Assembly: GCA_009760885.1 (NCBI GenBank) | Contig: CM019719.1 | Coordinates: 29,614,084 to 29,678,083 of the forward strand | Length of the DNA: 64,000 nt | Source of the DNA: Achatina immaculata | Lineage: Eukaryota > Mollusca > Gastropoda > Stylommatophora > Achatinidae | Direction: 5' to 3' | Shown: positions 1 through 11,129 of the stretch, in pieces | Layout of the letters: each line of letters starts with the position of its first letter | Position numbering within the stretch: position 1 is the first letter of the stretch | Translations under genes and position numbers: made by a program | The notes under the pieces: model-generated | Told to the model about the DNA's origin: nothing | Databases searched by the model: none | Seen by the model: only the letters and a program-made list of their open reading frames with translations

Positions 1-404
1 CGAGGGAAATTGACGAGAGGAGTCATCTTTCAGCAAGACGATGCTCCAGTTCACATTTTGGCGGTGGCAATGGCTGCCATTCATGAATGTGGGTTCTAGC
101 TTCTTGAATATTCTATCCTCCTCATTCCCAAGATTTGGCCCATTTGGACTATTACCTGTTTACCAAACACAAAAAGGAGCTCAGTGGTGGCAAATTTGCT
201 TCAGATGATGACGTCATTCATGCTGTAGACCACTTTCTAATGGCACAAGATGCTGACTTTTACAAAGAAGGGATCCGTATGCTCCAGGATCGATGGACTA
301 AGTACATAAACTTGCAAGGGGACTATGTGAGAAATAACCCAAAAAAGTTGTCCACAAATAATCCATTGTACCTTACGCCGAGAACTTATAAATCACCCTC
401 ATAT
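1..404 (+). pseudogene. mariner transposase remnant, 3' part
   Basis: Broken C-terminal half of a mariner (Tc1/mariner, DD34D) transposase, cut at its 5' side by the window edge. An early frame shows GVIFQQDDAPVH, the second catalytic Asp region, followed by a stop. The frame from 135 continues with DLAHLDYYLFTKHKKEL, corresponding to the SPDLxPxDY block with the third Asp, and with DADFYKEGIRMLQDRWTKYI...GDYV, the usual mariner tail. The frame change and stop make it a dead copy. A GCCGAGAACTT stretch near 378 resembles a mariner inverted-repeat end. Confidence 0.85.
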
Positions 405-1124
405 TACGATTCATGGAAGGTACTTTCAGAATGCCAGTCCAGATAAAGCTCATACACACACTGGAATGGAAAGTTAGCACATGTAGACAGACACATGACA
501 TAGCTAGTGACGCACCTTCTGTTTTTAACTAGAACCAATAATATTCACACTTACTCATCTGCAACCACCAAATCACCACTATTAAAACCTCTCATGTACA
601 AGGATATAACTAACTCATTTATTTTTAAAACAAGTACCTTATGCTCTCTTCACATGTATGATCCCGTCCCAGGATTTGTAAACCAGTCTCCCTGAGAGTT
701 TGAACTCCAATGGACACTCTATTAACTCCAGCACTCTTAAATGCCCTGACATTAAAAACATATTCACAGAAAAAGCTGATGACTACATTTATAAATGTGA
801 TGGCTGATCAGTCAAAACTAAGTGATGCGGTTAATCCTCTCTTACATCAAATCTAAACATACACAGCATAATCTCAACATATTCAGATGAACTACTCTCT
901 GAAGACTGACTACAATGACTAATAAATCAGAAGAGAAAATGCACTGATTCATTCACTTATGGTGTCCTGTATCTACACTTTGTACCCTACTGGGTGAGGC
1001 TGCTCCACTGGAACTTCTTTTATGCTGTTTCACCCATAGATTTGTTAAACATGATTTGTCAATGAAGTAGCCCTTTGAGGAGCTTCCGAACAATAAAAAC
1101 TAATTAAAATTATAAGAAAAAAAT
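405..1124. other. no recognised gene
   Basis: AT-rich sequence between a mariner remnant and a LINE scrap. It is expected to lie in a downstream intron of the minus-strand RSAD1-like gene. No exon of that gene and no strong repeat was recognised here. Confidence 0.5.
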
Positions 1125-1270
1125 GGAGTTAAACTTTCTTGGACATGTCATAAGATGATAGAAGCTAAAGAACTTAGAAATGACTGGAAAATTCAGAGGA
1201 AAAAACAGAGAAGGCCAAGAAAAAATATCTTACTGGACTGATCATGCAGCATGGAAAAAAGTAAAGCATT
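1125..1270 (+). mobile_element. LINE 3' scrap, degenerate
   Basis: Broken frames read NFLGHVIR, then GKFRGKNREGQEK and a W-rich end. This is the usual layout of the reverse-transcriptase C-terminal tail of RTE/CR1-type LINEs (GHVxR ... GKxxGKRxRGRPR). Several frameshifts show an old, inactive fragment. Confidence 0.55.
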
Positions 1271-1569
1271 TTAACTGAACAGAAACACTAAGGGTAAAAC
1301 AAAGAGAAGCATGATAATAAGCACTATCTAGCATGACCATAATGTATGCATTTATGTTGGGGAAAAAAAAATTCTTACTGTTGCAATGTTTTCTCCTATA
1401 CAGTGATTGAAAATAGTGTAAAAATAAGAACTTTGTTAATATGAGGACTTACGCAGTCTTTTTTTTATTTTCAATAATATCATTTTCCCAAATTACTGCA
1501 TGCATATCTAGGCATTTAAAAAAAAACAAAACTAAATGCTTATAGTCTTTTGACTTTTAATGGCCTTAC

Positions 1570-1702
1570 ATTAACTTCTTAATTTCCACTGATGTTGGGT
1601 TAACCTCCATGCTAATCTCAGATGTGGCTGCCAGATAAACTTTACGACGCACTGCATCCAAAAGAGCTTTAATGGTATCTGGCTGAGCAAGACTTGGTGT
1701 GC
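1570..1702 (-). CDS. RSAD1: RSAD1-like exon 4
   Basis: 133 nt between acceptor TATCTAG and donor GTAAGG. It reads GTPSLAQPDTIKALLDAVRR, then a stretch ending SMEVNPTSVEIKKL. It completes the GGGTPS motif and carries the E-x-NP motif of HemN/HemW proteins. The open frame appears to end in TAA only because it runs into the donor. Later exons lie outside the window. Confidence 0.92.
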
Positions 1703-4700
1703 CTAGATAGGAGAATAAAGACGAATTAAATAACATCAGACTCACTGCATTCACCCTATAACCCTTAAGAAAGAAACGATTCTTAATTACTACTTGTAAC
1801 ATAATATTCAAAGAAATGTTTAATTTATAAATAATCATATATTAGCTGAAATATTAGTTCAAATTTACAGATTTATCCATGATTTTGGGATTGGGTTTGA
1901 TTTACTGCTGATTTAATGGCTGAGTAATGATTTCCAGATATTCTCTACATTTAGGGTATTACTGAAACCTATAACCACAAAGTCTGACCACCAAGTTTCA
2001 CACAAAGAATGAGAGAAGCTGTCAGAAAACCGAAATTATGCAGTAGTGGTTCAATCTTTCTTTTGTGCTAATGACATCCATCTTCTGATGCCTGACTTAC
2101 AGGTCATATCTTTTGATATTGTTTTTAAACAGAAGATAGAAAGGAGAATATTCACCAGCCTTTTTTACACTTTAGATTATTATTCATTATGTGGAGCAGT
2201 TTTATTTTCTAGAAAAACAAAACCAACATAAAAAAAAATAATCTTTAAAATCTTATATGTTAAAAAGCTCACTTCATATTTTTAATTTACATTTTTAAAT
2301 TTAATTTTATTTTATGAAGTGAGCTTTTTAATATGCAAGATTTGTGTTTTAATATATAAGATTTTTATTTTCAACACAGCATTGCTTTATTCAGAAACAA
2401 CAAGTTGTGCCATTTCAATCTCACCTCCCCCAAAGAAAACTGATGTTATTTCTTCAACACCAGCTTCATTGATAAGAGTCTCTGCTTCTTTGATAAGGCA
2501 TGACTTCATACGCTCATGATCAGTGGATCTACTGCAGGAGAAATACAGAAATGCTTGTCCTGTTTGATGTACACACTGGAAGGGAACAATGATATCTGTG
2601 CCAGAACAAAATAAGTATGCAAGCAAATAGCAAAGGAGGGGGACTGACAGTATAAAAATGCTCTTATTCAGACAGGTCTCCAAGTAGCAGAGTGGTTAAT
2701 TCACTGGTCTCTAATGACAAGATTAGTGGTTCACGCTATGCCAGAGGCACCCCAGTCACCCAACAGTAAAAACAAGTATCTGGCTCCCCCTGGAGCTGAG
2801 GAAGAAGAGGTGGACAGGAGTGATGCTGGCCACATAACTCTCTAAAGATAGGTAAAGGAAAATATGCATATTAACACTGTACACCCCATATGCCTCAATG
2901 GCATGATAAGGCTATCATTATTCTTATTTTAACCTCCTTGGCGCTAACCCGCTAACCCTGTATATTAAAAAGGCCAGTTTTCCATGCTAAAATCATTAGC
3001 CCCTTACATTATATGGGCTAACTTGGTTTTGGCTCCAGTAAAGGAGTAAGCCTGAATAATATTAGAGGTAATGTACTGTGCTGTCTAAATGAAATGAGGT
3101 CAAGCTTCTAAAAATAATTACAGAAACTCCTTGATTCATATTAATGAGTGGGCAGGGCCATCACGGCATCCAAACAATTTTTTTTAAACCAGAAGTAAGG
3201 TACTTTTAACACTAAAGTAAGGTAGGCAGGTAATCCTGTCATGCCTTAGAGGCACATAGGGATATGGTGTTAGCGCCCATATTTTCCATGACCTGTCGGC
3301 ACATTAGAGGGTGATATGGTCAGTATCACGCCTGGCTGCCTTTCCTTCCCCAACTCCAGAAGAAGTCGGGTACCCATTTCTACAGCTGGGTGACTAGGGC
3401 ACTCTGGCTGGATTTGAACCCCTGACCTTCACCATGAGAGATTAGTGCACTAACCACTTCACCACTCAGACCCTCAACACTAAGGAGGTTAAGAAACATT
3501 TGAGCAATCATTTTTCTGATGGATTATATAGAATTTTAACTCAGCGCAGTCCCATTAAAACAATTTAAAATTCACACAGATGACATACATACTAAATATA
3601 ACATTAATGTAGTGGCTGCCCTGGTTTACTAAACCTTTTTTTTTCAACCAATAAACCAAGCCACTGGTCTTTAAGACATAGGCTAATAATCTTAACAGTA
3701 CTAACAGTATAATAACCCAGGTCAATAACACAAACTTTGACACTTTATATGCCAAAGTCAATCCTGACATAATGCCATTCATGTTATCAGCTCATGAAGG
3801 ATTGCCACAACAGAACTATCTTCTAATTAGGTTACAAAAACAAACAAATGATTAGAGGCATCCATAGGCATGATGTCATTGTGGCCTGAGGTGTTGCAAA
3901 GGTTGTCCAAAGGGCATACTAGGTTGTATAACTCTATTAGGTCTAGTTCTCTGAACTTTGGGTTCATTATACTACATAGATGGCAAATCCTTCCTTTTTA
4001 ATTGGCATTCGTATCACATTTGCTTATAAACAAAGTGTTCATTACTTAGATTTCTTTGTGGATACTTTGTTGATATGTGGTGTACAGAGTGATCAGATCA
4101 TGATGCACTCACTGACCTTAAACATCCTAAAAAAAAGTTTGCTAAAGTTCCTCTGGCTTGATCCTGATGAACTAGATAACTCTGAATGTTATATAATTAC
4201 TAATATATCCACAGTTAGGGGATCTCAGTGGCAAAGTGGTTAGTGCACTAGTCTCTCATGACAAAGGTCAGGGGGGTCTGAATCTGGCTGGAGACATCCC
4301 CAGTCATCCAGCTGTACAAATGGATATCTGGCTTCATCTGGAGCTGGGCAAGGAAAAGCAGCCAGGAGTGGTGCTTATCACATCACCCTCTAGTGTGGCT
4401 GACAGGCTAAGGAAAATACTGGCACTAACACCACATCCTGCAGATGTCTCCATACCAAACCAGGGTTATCTTTATCTTTTTACCTTTATTCGGTTAGTTT
4501 ATGTATACTTTACCAAAAGAAATGGAATGCCATAGCTGCTAATTCATTCATTCATTTATTTGCATGTCCCTTCTGGAACTTTGTGTCCCAAACAGGCGCT
4601 CCTGTAGGCCTCACAGTTGTCAGCAAGATGGCCTGCTGCTGATGCATCCATTTGCAGATCATCAACGATGTCTTGCAGCCATCTTCGCCTTGGTCTTCCT

Positions 4701-7165
4701 CTCTTTCTTTTTCCCATTATGTACCCCTCCAAGACGGTCTTCTCTAAATTATCATATCGTTTAATGTGTCCAAAATATTTAAGTTTTCTCTCTTTAATCC
4801 TCTTTACTAGCCAGCCTTCTTCAATATTAAGTTCTTGTAGTATGGATATATTTATTCTTTTTTGTGTCCATGATATCTGAAGAACTCTTCTGTAGCATTT
4901 ACATTCAAAGGCATTTAAGAGTTTCTCAGCTGCTAATAGTATTTCTATATTAATTTCTTGTTCTTTATATTCTGCCCTCACTAGAAACATAACCTCTATG
5001 ATTTTACAAAATCTTCTGTTTCTGTAATTTTATTGTCCTCTTTTGTTGCAGACATTTACTTGTATTATTATCTTTTGTTTAATCTTCGAGCTTCATATTT
5101 CATGTGTTTAACCTATTTAAATTCATTTTACTAGTTTGTTTTCTTTTTTTTTATGCTAATTATGATTTTACAGCCAGCAACCCACAGCTGACAGGACTGG
5201 TGACACACAGCTGATCAGGATCCTGTCCATTATTACCCCCATTACCAGGCCTAGCCTGGGTAACAAGGCAGGGATCACCACAGTCCTCATGGCAGTGGAG
5301 TCTGTTAAAGAAGCACTGCATACTCCCTGCTTTTTAGCTCCATTCATGGACTGAAAAAAACAGCTCCTGTCACTCACTCCAAATTTAAAACAATGATGTG
5401 CCTCAACATCTTCAACACACTGGCTGCAAAGTACACCAGGTAAAAGTTCTAAGGAGACAGAAGGAGGAGAAGATACTGATCATGACTGGCAGAAACTGTA
5501 ACTAGTTCATTAAGAGCTAGAAGATTATCAAAATAGGCTATTCATGCTGTGGGATAGGATTTCCTATTTTAGTTAATTACAAGTTAGTAACTGATGATAT
5601 AACAGAACAGGTTATAAAAGTTTCATGCTAGATAAACAGTTTGCTACTGTAGCTTTCCTTACTTTTCAGAATAATTATAATGTTTAACATCATCATACAT
5701 TATTTATCTGTGCACTTTCAAACATAAGAAACATTTTCAATAAAAGCAATGGCTTTCACAGGTCTCTATCAGTCCACTACTTAATGGTCGCTCTTTCTTT
5801 TCAGTTTCTCTCATTTCTCCGTTTTTTTTTGTTAATATGACATGCTCACTCCATTTAAAACTAGCGTATGCACAAAATACTATATAGCATATGCTACAAA
5901 CATTTTTAAATAAACAGTGTAAAACTCAATACACATGTTGAAATTGCAGACTATGCACAAAATACTATACAGCATAAAGATTTTAAACAAAATAGCGTGC
6001 ACTCACTCAATGTATTTGTTGAAATTGCAATAAGTACATCTTCTCTTGCAATATGGCCACTGAAAATGGAGTTAAAATAAAAAAGATAAATTGATTGTTT
6101 CAGTATAACTATGCATTTATAGAAAGTAATAAGGAAATCAAGTTTGCATTTATCAGAAAAATCTTGCACCAAATAAACTAGAAGGCAAAATATCAAGTGA
6201 TCTGACTACCTAATCAGAAAGTTGCATAACTTGTTACCATTGCAAGCCTTCAGTTGTAGAACATCAGGTGTGCTGTGGAAGTCTGAGGGAGCACTAAAGG
6301 AAAAAGATTTTACTTGGTTGTACATTACAAAATCTACCCTTAAGGACTGATAGTACAACGTGGCAATTTTCTTGCCTTGTTCAGTGTGCCATAAAGTGAA
6401 AAAAAATAGATAAAATCTGCTGTAAACTAAAAATCATGAATACAACAATATGGAAAACCAGGGACAACAGCTTCTGAAAACCAAAAATGGTCAACACCCT
6501 CTCCACATGCCACTCTTTCTTTCAAGTTCCTGTGATAACACAGCTTTGTCAACAAGACTGGGATCAATAAGCTTTTGGAGAGAAGCCCATTTTTCTGCAT
6601 GAAGCCTTCATATGAATTCTGACACATCCTTTATTTATGAGCCTTATCATTACGTGTGATCCTATTTTGCATTTATTCAATGTACAGTGAAATCCAGTGT
6701 GCCTTGCTCTGGAGGCAGATATTCTCAACCTTCAGAAGTTGGAGCAGGGTAAAGTGACTCTGTGACTCTTTAGTTCCCTGGATGGATTTAAGAAGCAGAC
6801 TTCTTGGCATGCTCCATGCTATCTTTTGGGAACATGTTGATTCCTACCCCATTTGTCAGTATAGAGATAAAGAACAAACTGTTTAAAAGAACAGAACTGT
6901 GTGACAGGTTATGGTTAACCAACACTTTTTCACTGGTCATGATAACTGAGTTGAGTTACAGAACCACTATCTTTGCATCTTAGAAAAAAACATATTTTGT
7001 AAAAACTAAATAGGGCAATGCATTATGTTCACACCTTGTAACTCTGTTTAAAGTTATGCCAACAACACTTACATGAACATACAAAGCTGCAGTTGAATGC
7101 CATCGTTTATAAACTGTCCACATCTGTCTTGTGCACTTCTGGATGTAAAGCATGTTTCGCTTCAT
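1570..7165 (-). CDS. RSAD1: RSAD1/HemW-like radical SAM protein, 5' part (4 exons)
   Basis: Partial minus-strand gene assembled from exons 7165-7073, 6059-6007, 2531-2425 and 1702-1570. All junctions are GT-AG and all phases agree. The joined product has about 128 codons: a start MKRNMLYIQKCTRQMWTVYK, basic and without acidic residues (likely a mitochondrial presequence), then [20 protein letters not shown] with the radical SAM C-x3-C-x2-C cluster motif, MKSCLIKEAETL, SVFFGGGTPSLAQP with the SAM-binding glycine motif, and EVNPTS. Members of this family (RSAD1; bacterial HemW) are coproporphyrinogen III oxidase-like radical SAM proteins considered heme chaperones. The downstream two thirds lie beyond position 1. 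The gene is divergent to TBCD. Assignment to RSAD1/HemW rather than true HemN rests on the short N-terminus and the YVHWPYC context. Confidence 0.9.
2247..2344. repeat. foldback hairpin in RSAD1 intron 3
   Basis: Two arms of about 32 nt (2247-2278 and 2313-2344) are nearly perfect reverse complements around TTAAAAAGCTCACTTCATA, separated by an AT-rich loop of about 34 nt. It is probably a MITE-like foldback element. No clear target duplication was seen. Confidence 0.75.
2425..2531 (-). CDS. RSAD1: RSAD1-like exon 3
   Basis: 107 nt between acceptor TCCTGCAG and donor GTGAGA. It reads RSTDHERMKSCLIKEAETLI, then NEAGVEEITSVFFGGG. The single leading base completes the Asp codon opened by exon 2, and the trailing G opens the Gly codon of GGGTPS. 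Confidence 0.92.
2675..2920 (+). mobile_element. tRNA-derived SINE (family S1), diverged
   Basis: Head reads GTAGCAGAGTGGTTAATTCA (A-box-like) with a degraded B box (GTGGTTCACGC). The body includes the segments CCCAGTCACCCA and ATCTGGCTCCCCCTGG and ends near CAATGGCATGATAAGG. Same family as 3226-3475, 4208-4470 and 18873-19160. Confidence 0.75.
3226..3475 (-). mobile_element. tRNA-derived SINE (family S1), well preserved
   Basis: Read on the minus strand: head GGGTCTGAGTGGTGAAGTGG with A box, then B box GGTTCAAATCC, then a conserved body (CACCCAGCTGTAGAAATGGG ... CAGGCGTGATACTGACCATA) and 3' end AAGGCATGACAGGATTACC. About 250 bp, the best reference copy of this family in the window. Confidence 0.88.
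4208..4470 (+). mobile_element. tRNA-derived SINE (family S1)
   Basis: Head GATCTCAGTGGCAAAGTGGT, B-box-like GGTCTGAATCTGG, and the family body through ACCAGGG. The open frame across it is incidental. Confidence 0.82.
4540..4995 (-). mobile_element. LINE B 3' fragment
   Basis: Minus-strand frame of 144 codons reads LNAFECKCYRRVLQISWTQK, then LKYFGHIKR and GKRKRGRPRRRWLQDIVDD, the C-terminal tail of a LINE reverse transcriptase. It ends in an AATGAATGAAT-type tail at the low-coordinate side. Same family as 13784-15692 and 53825-54500. Confidence 0.88.
5165..5465 (+). repeat. medium-reiteration repeat R1
   Basis: Shares blocks with 22230-22640 (same orientation) and 52150-52530 (reversed): ATGGCAGTGGAGTCTGTTAA, GAAGCACTGCATACTCCC and TGTGCCTCAACATCTTCAAC. 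It is an interspersed repeat of about 300-400 bp with no coding potential that I recognise. Confidence 0.7.
6007..6059 (-). CDS. RSAD1: RSAD1-like exon 2, iron-sulfur motif
   Basis: 53 nt between acceptor TTTTCAG and donor GTGAGT, reading [17 protein letters not shown] plus two bases of the next codon. It holds all three cysteines of the radical SAM 4Fe-4S cluster (C-x3-C-x2-C). Confidence 0.92.
6060..7072. other. RSAD1 intron 1, nothing recognised
   Basis: Intron between the presequence exon and the iron-sulfur exon. I recognised no repeat family or exon in it. Confidence 0.6.
7073..7165 (-). CDS. RSAD1: RSAD1-like exon 1 (start)
   Basis: 31 codons from ATG at 7165 to ALYVH, followed by donor GTAAGT; phase 0. 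The start was chosen because an in-frame stop lies upstream with no other ATG between. The peptide has several Lys/Arg and no Asp/Glu, consistent with a mitochondrial targeting sequence. A further 5' untranslated exon cannot be excluded. Confidence 0.85.
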
Positions 7166-7529
7166 TGTTATGTTTACTCTGACATGCAGTCCAGATTTAC
7201 TGCTATGAATCTTTATGTTTAATCTGATAATCTAAGATCTTTTAAAATGAACTCAGCACATGTTCAGCCTATTTGCACCTAAAAAAAAAAAAAGACAAGT
7301 ATCAAGACACCATAATGAACCTGGCACAACTAATGCCCATGCAGCTGCACTTTAAAAAATAAAAATAAATGCTTCATCTTTATTAAATAAAAGTGAGTTC
7401 AGACTTTACTAAATTTAGACCAATAATATATAAGGTCATTGATTCCTATTTGCCATTCCCTTCTTATCTTTTCGTAGCTATAACCTTAAGATAAAAAGGT
7501 CAATATGGACCACTCTGCAGCATCATCGT

Positions 7530-7705
7530 CATCAGGTGCCGTGCCGACTGGCGTTGGCTATTATGCTTCTCCAGAGTACACGATCCTTCATGCAGGCTAT
7601 TAGCTCAGTTGGTGATCTCCTCTCACACCATCCCGTCAGACTGTCCAGTATTTCTCTTGGTCTTCCTCTTGATCTTCTTCCTTCTATTTTTCCTGCAGCA
7701 TATGA
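7530..7705 (-). mobile_element. LINE A 3' end, truncated copy
   Basis: Minus-strand reading GRRSRGRPREILDSLTGWCE followed by CMKDRVLWRSIIANASRHGT and a stop matches the end of LINE A at 11806. The tail is a GATGATG-like run. Confidence 0.88.
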
Positions 7706-7839
7706 TGTCCAAAAAAATGAAATATAAAAATCAATGAAAAGAAAAAAACAGGTGTAAAACTTAACTAAAAAAACATTTAAGAAGCTTTCAGGACTAAATA
7801 GGCCATACACAACTGTTGACAAGTTAAATCAGCTAAACT

Positions 7840-8110
7840 GCTTCGACAATCTTTGCATTTGAAGATCCTGCGAATGGACATTACTTTGTAAGACCAGGTG
7901 CACCGATATCCTCTCTCAGCGTAAAGCGACTGATGACACCGAATCTATGTTTATCTGCAGTTCTTCTCGAGCGCTAAATATGAACTTCTTGTCTGGTATC
8001 AACACATTTTACTCGATCCTTCGCCCCAAAGCAGACGACATACCGCAATATAGCTAGGCGGGAACCGCAATAGGAATCGGTTCTTCCGTAAAAAGCGGAA
8101 ACCCCGTTTC
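7840..8110 (-). promoter_or_regulatory. CpG-containing segment upstream of RSAD1, candidate promoter
   Basis: This stretch is richer in CG dinucleotides than its AT-rich surroundings and matches no repeat family seen elsewhere here. It lies 0.7-0.95 kb upstream of the RSAD1-like ATG. A promoter or 5' untranslated exon is possible but rests on composition and position alone. Confidence 0.3.
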
Positions 8111-8139
8111 TACAAATCGATTCCTGATACCGAGTACTC

Positions 8140-8250
8140 AGTCAGTCAGTCATTTGCATGTCCGTTGCGAAACTTTGCCTCCCTAACAGCACTCTTGTAT
8201 GCCTCTGGATTGTAAGCAAGATGCCCAGCTGCTGATGCATGCATTTGATG
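8140..8250 (-). mobile_element. LINE B 3' end scrap
   Basis: Matches the last 110 bp of LINE B (CATTTGCATGTCCGTTGCGA, AGCTGCTGATGCATGCATTT) with a CAGTCAGTCAGTCA-like tail at its low end. It directly abuts the RT fragment at 8251 and may be the same element with an internal deletion. Confidence 0.75.
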
Positions 8251-8945
8251 TTTAACAAAATTTTACTGGATCAGGGCAACAATTCTGTAATCTGTGCATA
8301 ATTTCAAGTTACCCTTTTTTTGGCGGTGGTATGAATACAATTCTTTTCCATTCTTTTGGCCAAATACCTGAATGCCATGTCTTTTACATAGCGCATGACA
8401 GATTGTTGCACATTCCTTTTCTCCTGCTTTAATAAGTTCAGCTGTTATCTCATCACATCCTGGTGATTTACCATTTTTCAAAATCTTTTTTGCCCGTAAA
8501 ACTTCTTCAGTTGTTGGTTCGGGTTCTTTCTCCTCCAATAATAATTCACACTGTTGATTTCTGCTTTCACAGTCGGTTGTTTCATACATTCCTCTGCAAT
8601 ATTCCTTCCATCTTTCTAGAATTTCCTCAGTCTCTGTCAAGGTATTCCCCATCTCGTCACAAATTGCATTTAGCTTAGGTGTGACATTCCTCGTCAATGT
8701 CTTCATTTCTTTAAACATTTCACTATCTCCTCCACACTTCTGATGTCCTTCTATTCTTTCACAACAATCTTGTATGTATTGTTTTTTTCCCTTATGTTTC
8801 TTCTTACTTCTTTTGTTAAAGATTTATATTCCTCTTTGTTGTTGTTTGTCACTTTCCAATGCGTCTTCGTTTCTCTCCTTTGTTTTATCAGTTATAGTGT
8901 GCCTGCTGTAATCCATCTATTCTTTTGTTTTCTGTACCGATTAGT
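8251..8945 (-). mobile_element. LINE reverse transcriptase N-terminal fragment
   Basis: A 151-codon minus-strand frame covers the linker and first RT blocks of a non-LTR element: EILERWKEYCRGMYE, KNGKSPGCDEITAELIKAGE, a degenerate W-x-x-G region, and KKGNLKLCTDYRIVALI. Upstream sequence to 8945 matches the lysine-rich linker before RT (KNRWITAGTL). The RT core after ALI is missing. Confidence 0.85.
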
Positions 8946-10110
8946 ACCAGTTTGATAAAGGCTGTAGGAAACAAACCAAACCAGTTCCACATGCGAGTAG
9001 ATCTGTTTGCTGACAGGCAACAGTGTAAACGAGCTGGCGTGTAACGGCGGGAGATTTTGTTTGAAAGTCATGGCGTCAAAATAATACCGTCTTTGTGATG
9101 TGCCACTCCGTAGCATCCCCTTCCTCGTGACCCTCTTATCTTTACATCAGAGCTTTTTTTTCCATTCAGTGTTAACTTATGAACAGTTTAAACCAAAGTT
9201 GTCATATATTTCTGTACTGTGCAGTCATTAAACGTGCTAATTTTATTTGTTAACTTTGTTATATATGTCACTGTTCCCTCATAAAATTGTCCTTGTTATA
9301 TGTATGCAATTTTTTTTTTAAATTATGGTTTCTAGATTTAATTTATTCGCTGCAGTTCGGTGTGTTCTACTGTGAACGTTACGTGTAAATAATGGCTCAG
9401 AGATCTCATAGCAGTTTCTGTGTGGAGACATATGAAAAAGCACGAGGAGATGGTCCGTTGTCTTATAAGCAGATCATCATTCACATTTGTCCACACACGA
9501 ATAGTCTTTAGATAGAAATATATATGAGTAAACTAATATGTATACACAAAACCACTGCAGTAAAGCTATGATAACAAAATGTTAAAACTGTTTAAAACAA
9601 AAACAGGAAAACTTTATTAGTTAACGAGCTAGCTAACGTGTTAGTTTGAAATATAGCTATATCTAACATTCCCTTTATTCACAGTGATATTCCCTCTCTA
9701 CTAAGTTCTACTCTTTCCTCACATATAACTTTTATATTTCAGAACTCTCACTGTACTAGATTACAAACCCTCCTCCCAGTCATATTCATCTGTTCAACCA
9801 ACCTTCTTCTCGCCTTGATTACCATCTCCATCTCTCATTTCTGCTTTCCCCATCCCTCTTTACTATCACACTTCACAAATCTTCATTTAAACATTCACAG
9901 CACTCCACCCCGCACACTCTCAGACAGAGCATTTTGCAAGTCACAGAAAAGTGCTCTATTTTTAAATATTTTTTTTTCATTCTTATTTGTTGTACACCCA
10001 TTCATGTGAAGTTATATTTTATCTTTTCCTGTTTCTTTGTCCAGTGTGCTTTTGCATGATTATGGCATAAACCGAAACATTACAACTGTTTAAAAGATAA
10101 AATTACGGCT
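8946..10110. other. intergenic, no gene recognised
   Basis: Mostly AT-rich. A short CG-containing patch lies at 8990-9110 on an otherwise unremarkable background. Polypyrimidine-rich sequence occurs at 9660-9960. I recognised no exon. Confidence 0.5.
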
Positions 10111-10111
10111 T

Positions 10112-10258
10112 GTTGGGGAATAGGGTGTTAGGCATATATTTTCCATGATCTTCGGCATATGAAAGTCTGATGTGGTCAGTATCACGCCTGGCCGCTTTAC
10201 CTTCCCAGATTTTTCTGGTGCCCATTTTCAGAGGCTGTGTAACCCCGTGGCCTTTTTT
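10112..10258 (-). mobile_element. SINE S1 3' half
   Basis: Matches the S1 body on the minus strand (TGTTAGGCATATATTTTCCATG; GTATCACGCCTGGCCGC). Only the 3' half is kept, without the tRNA head. Confidence 0.72.
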
Positions 10259-10379
10259 TCGGTGTGTACCAGACAAAAATCACACTGTCCTCGTTAATTA
10301 ATAGAGATGTTACTGTTTTTGTTTTACATGGTCGTAACATTTGCAAAAGCTTACGGGTACAGGACCGACCTCAACTAAA

Positions 10380-10740
10380 GAGAGTTATTATACAGAGAGG
10401 CCGCGAACGTCGAGATTGTTGATCTTTGAGTTCAAGATCTCATCCAGCATCACCGTGGATCTTCCGACGCGTCTATATATAAAGATGGCTCAGTGACTCG
10501 GAACAGTAGAAGTGGTTGGGGTTTGTTGTCTACCGCAAGGGAAAGGTTATGGAACATTGATCGGGAGTCTTTGAATTCACCATATGAATCATGCGAATGG
10601 AAATTGAGGCCGTGCCTGAGGCTAGTTGCCCATGATGTGGTTCATGACGTCATTGTGAGTGAGTCACAGAGTATGCTTCGTAAGACTGAGAAAAAATTGC
10701 TTCGAAAAGAATGGATTCATCTGTTAAAAGCCAGTCAACT
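10380..10740. other. unassigned open stretch
   Basis: An 86-codon plus-strand frame at 10493-10753 has no family resemblance that I recognise. It runs straight into retroelement RNase H sequence, so it is probably part of the same degenerate element. Confidence 0.35.
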
Positions 10741-11120
10741 GTTACAATCCTAATGTGGCCTTTACTGTCCTGGGCATGCGGGAGTACATGACAATAATGT
10801 TGCAGATAGACTGGTTGGATATGCTAAAATAAATGCAGGCTCACAATGGACAAGGGGGACACTGCTAAAGCTGTATTGGAAAGACTGCGGGAAAATGAAG
10901 AGGGAAAATGGAAGAACAATGTAGTTGTGAAGAGATTGCTGGAGCTAGGACAAACTAAGGGTGCTGACAGGAAATCTGAACGGTGTGACAGAAAACGCAT
11001 TGTAAACAACCGACATTTGATGGAAAGTATTAGCAAACATACTCTTGGATGGGTGCTGATGCATGCAGCGGAGCATAAATAGAGTGGTCCTGAAGGCAAT
11101 GGTGCCGGAGCCTGATTTTG
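10741..11120 (+). mobile_element. retroelement RNase H plus C-terminal tail, degenerate
   Basis: One frame reads PGHAGVHDNNVADRLVGYAK, the RNase H GHxGxxxNxxAD block of retroelements. A shifted frame reads MDKGDTAKAVLERLRENEEG and ends WVLMHAAEHK, a tail commonly found after that RNase H domain in invertebrate non-LTR polyproteins. The frameshift between them marks a dead copy. Confidence 0.72.
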
Positions 11121-11129
11121 AACCTCTGG

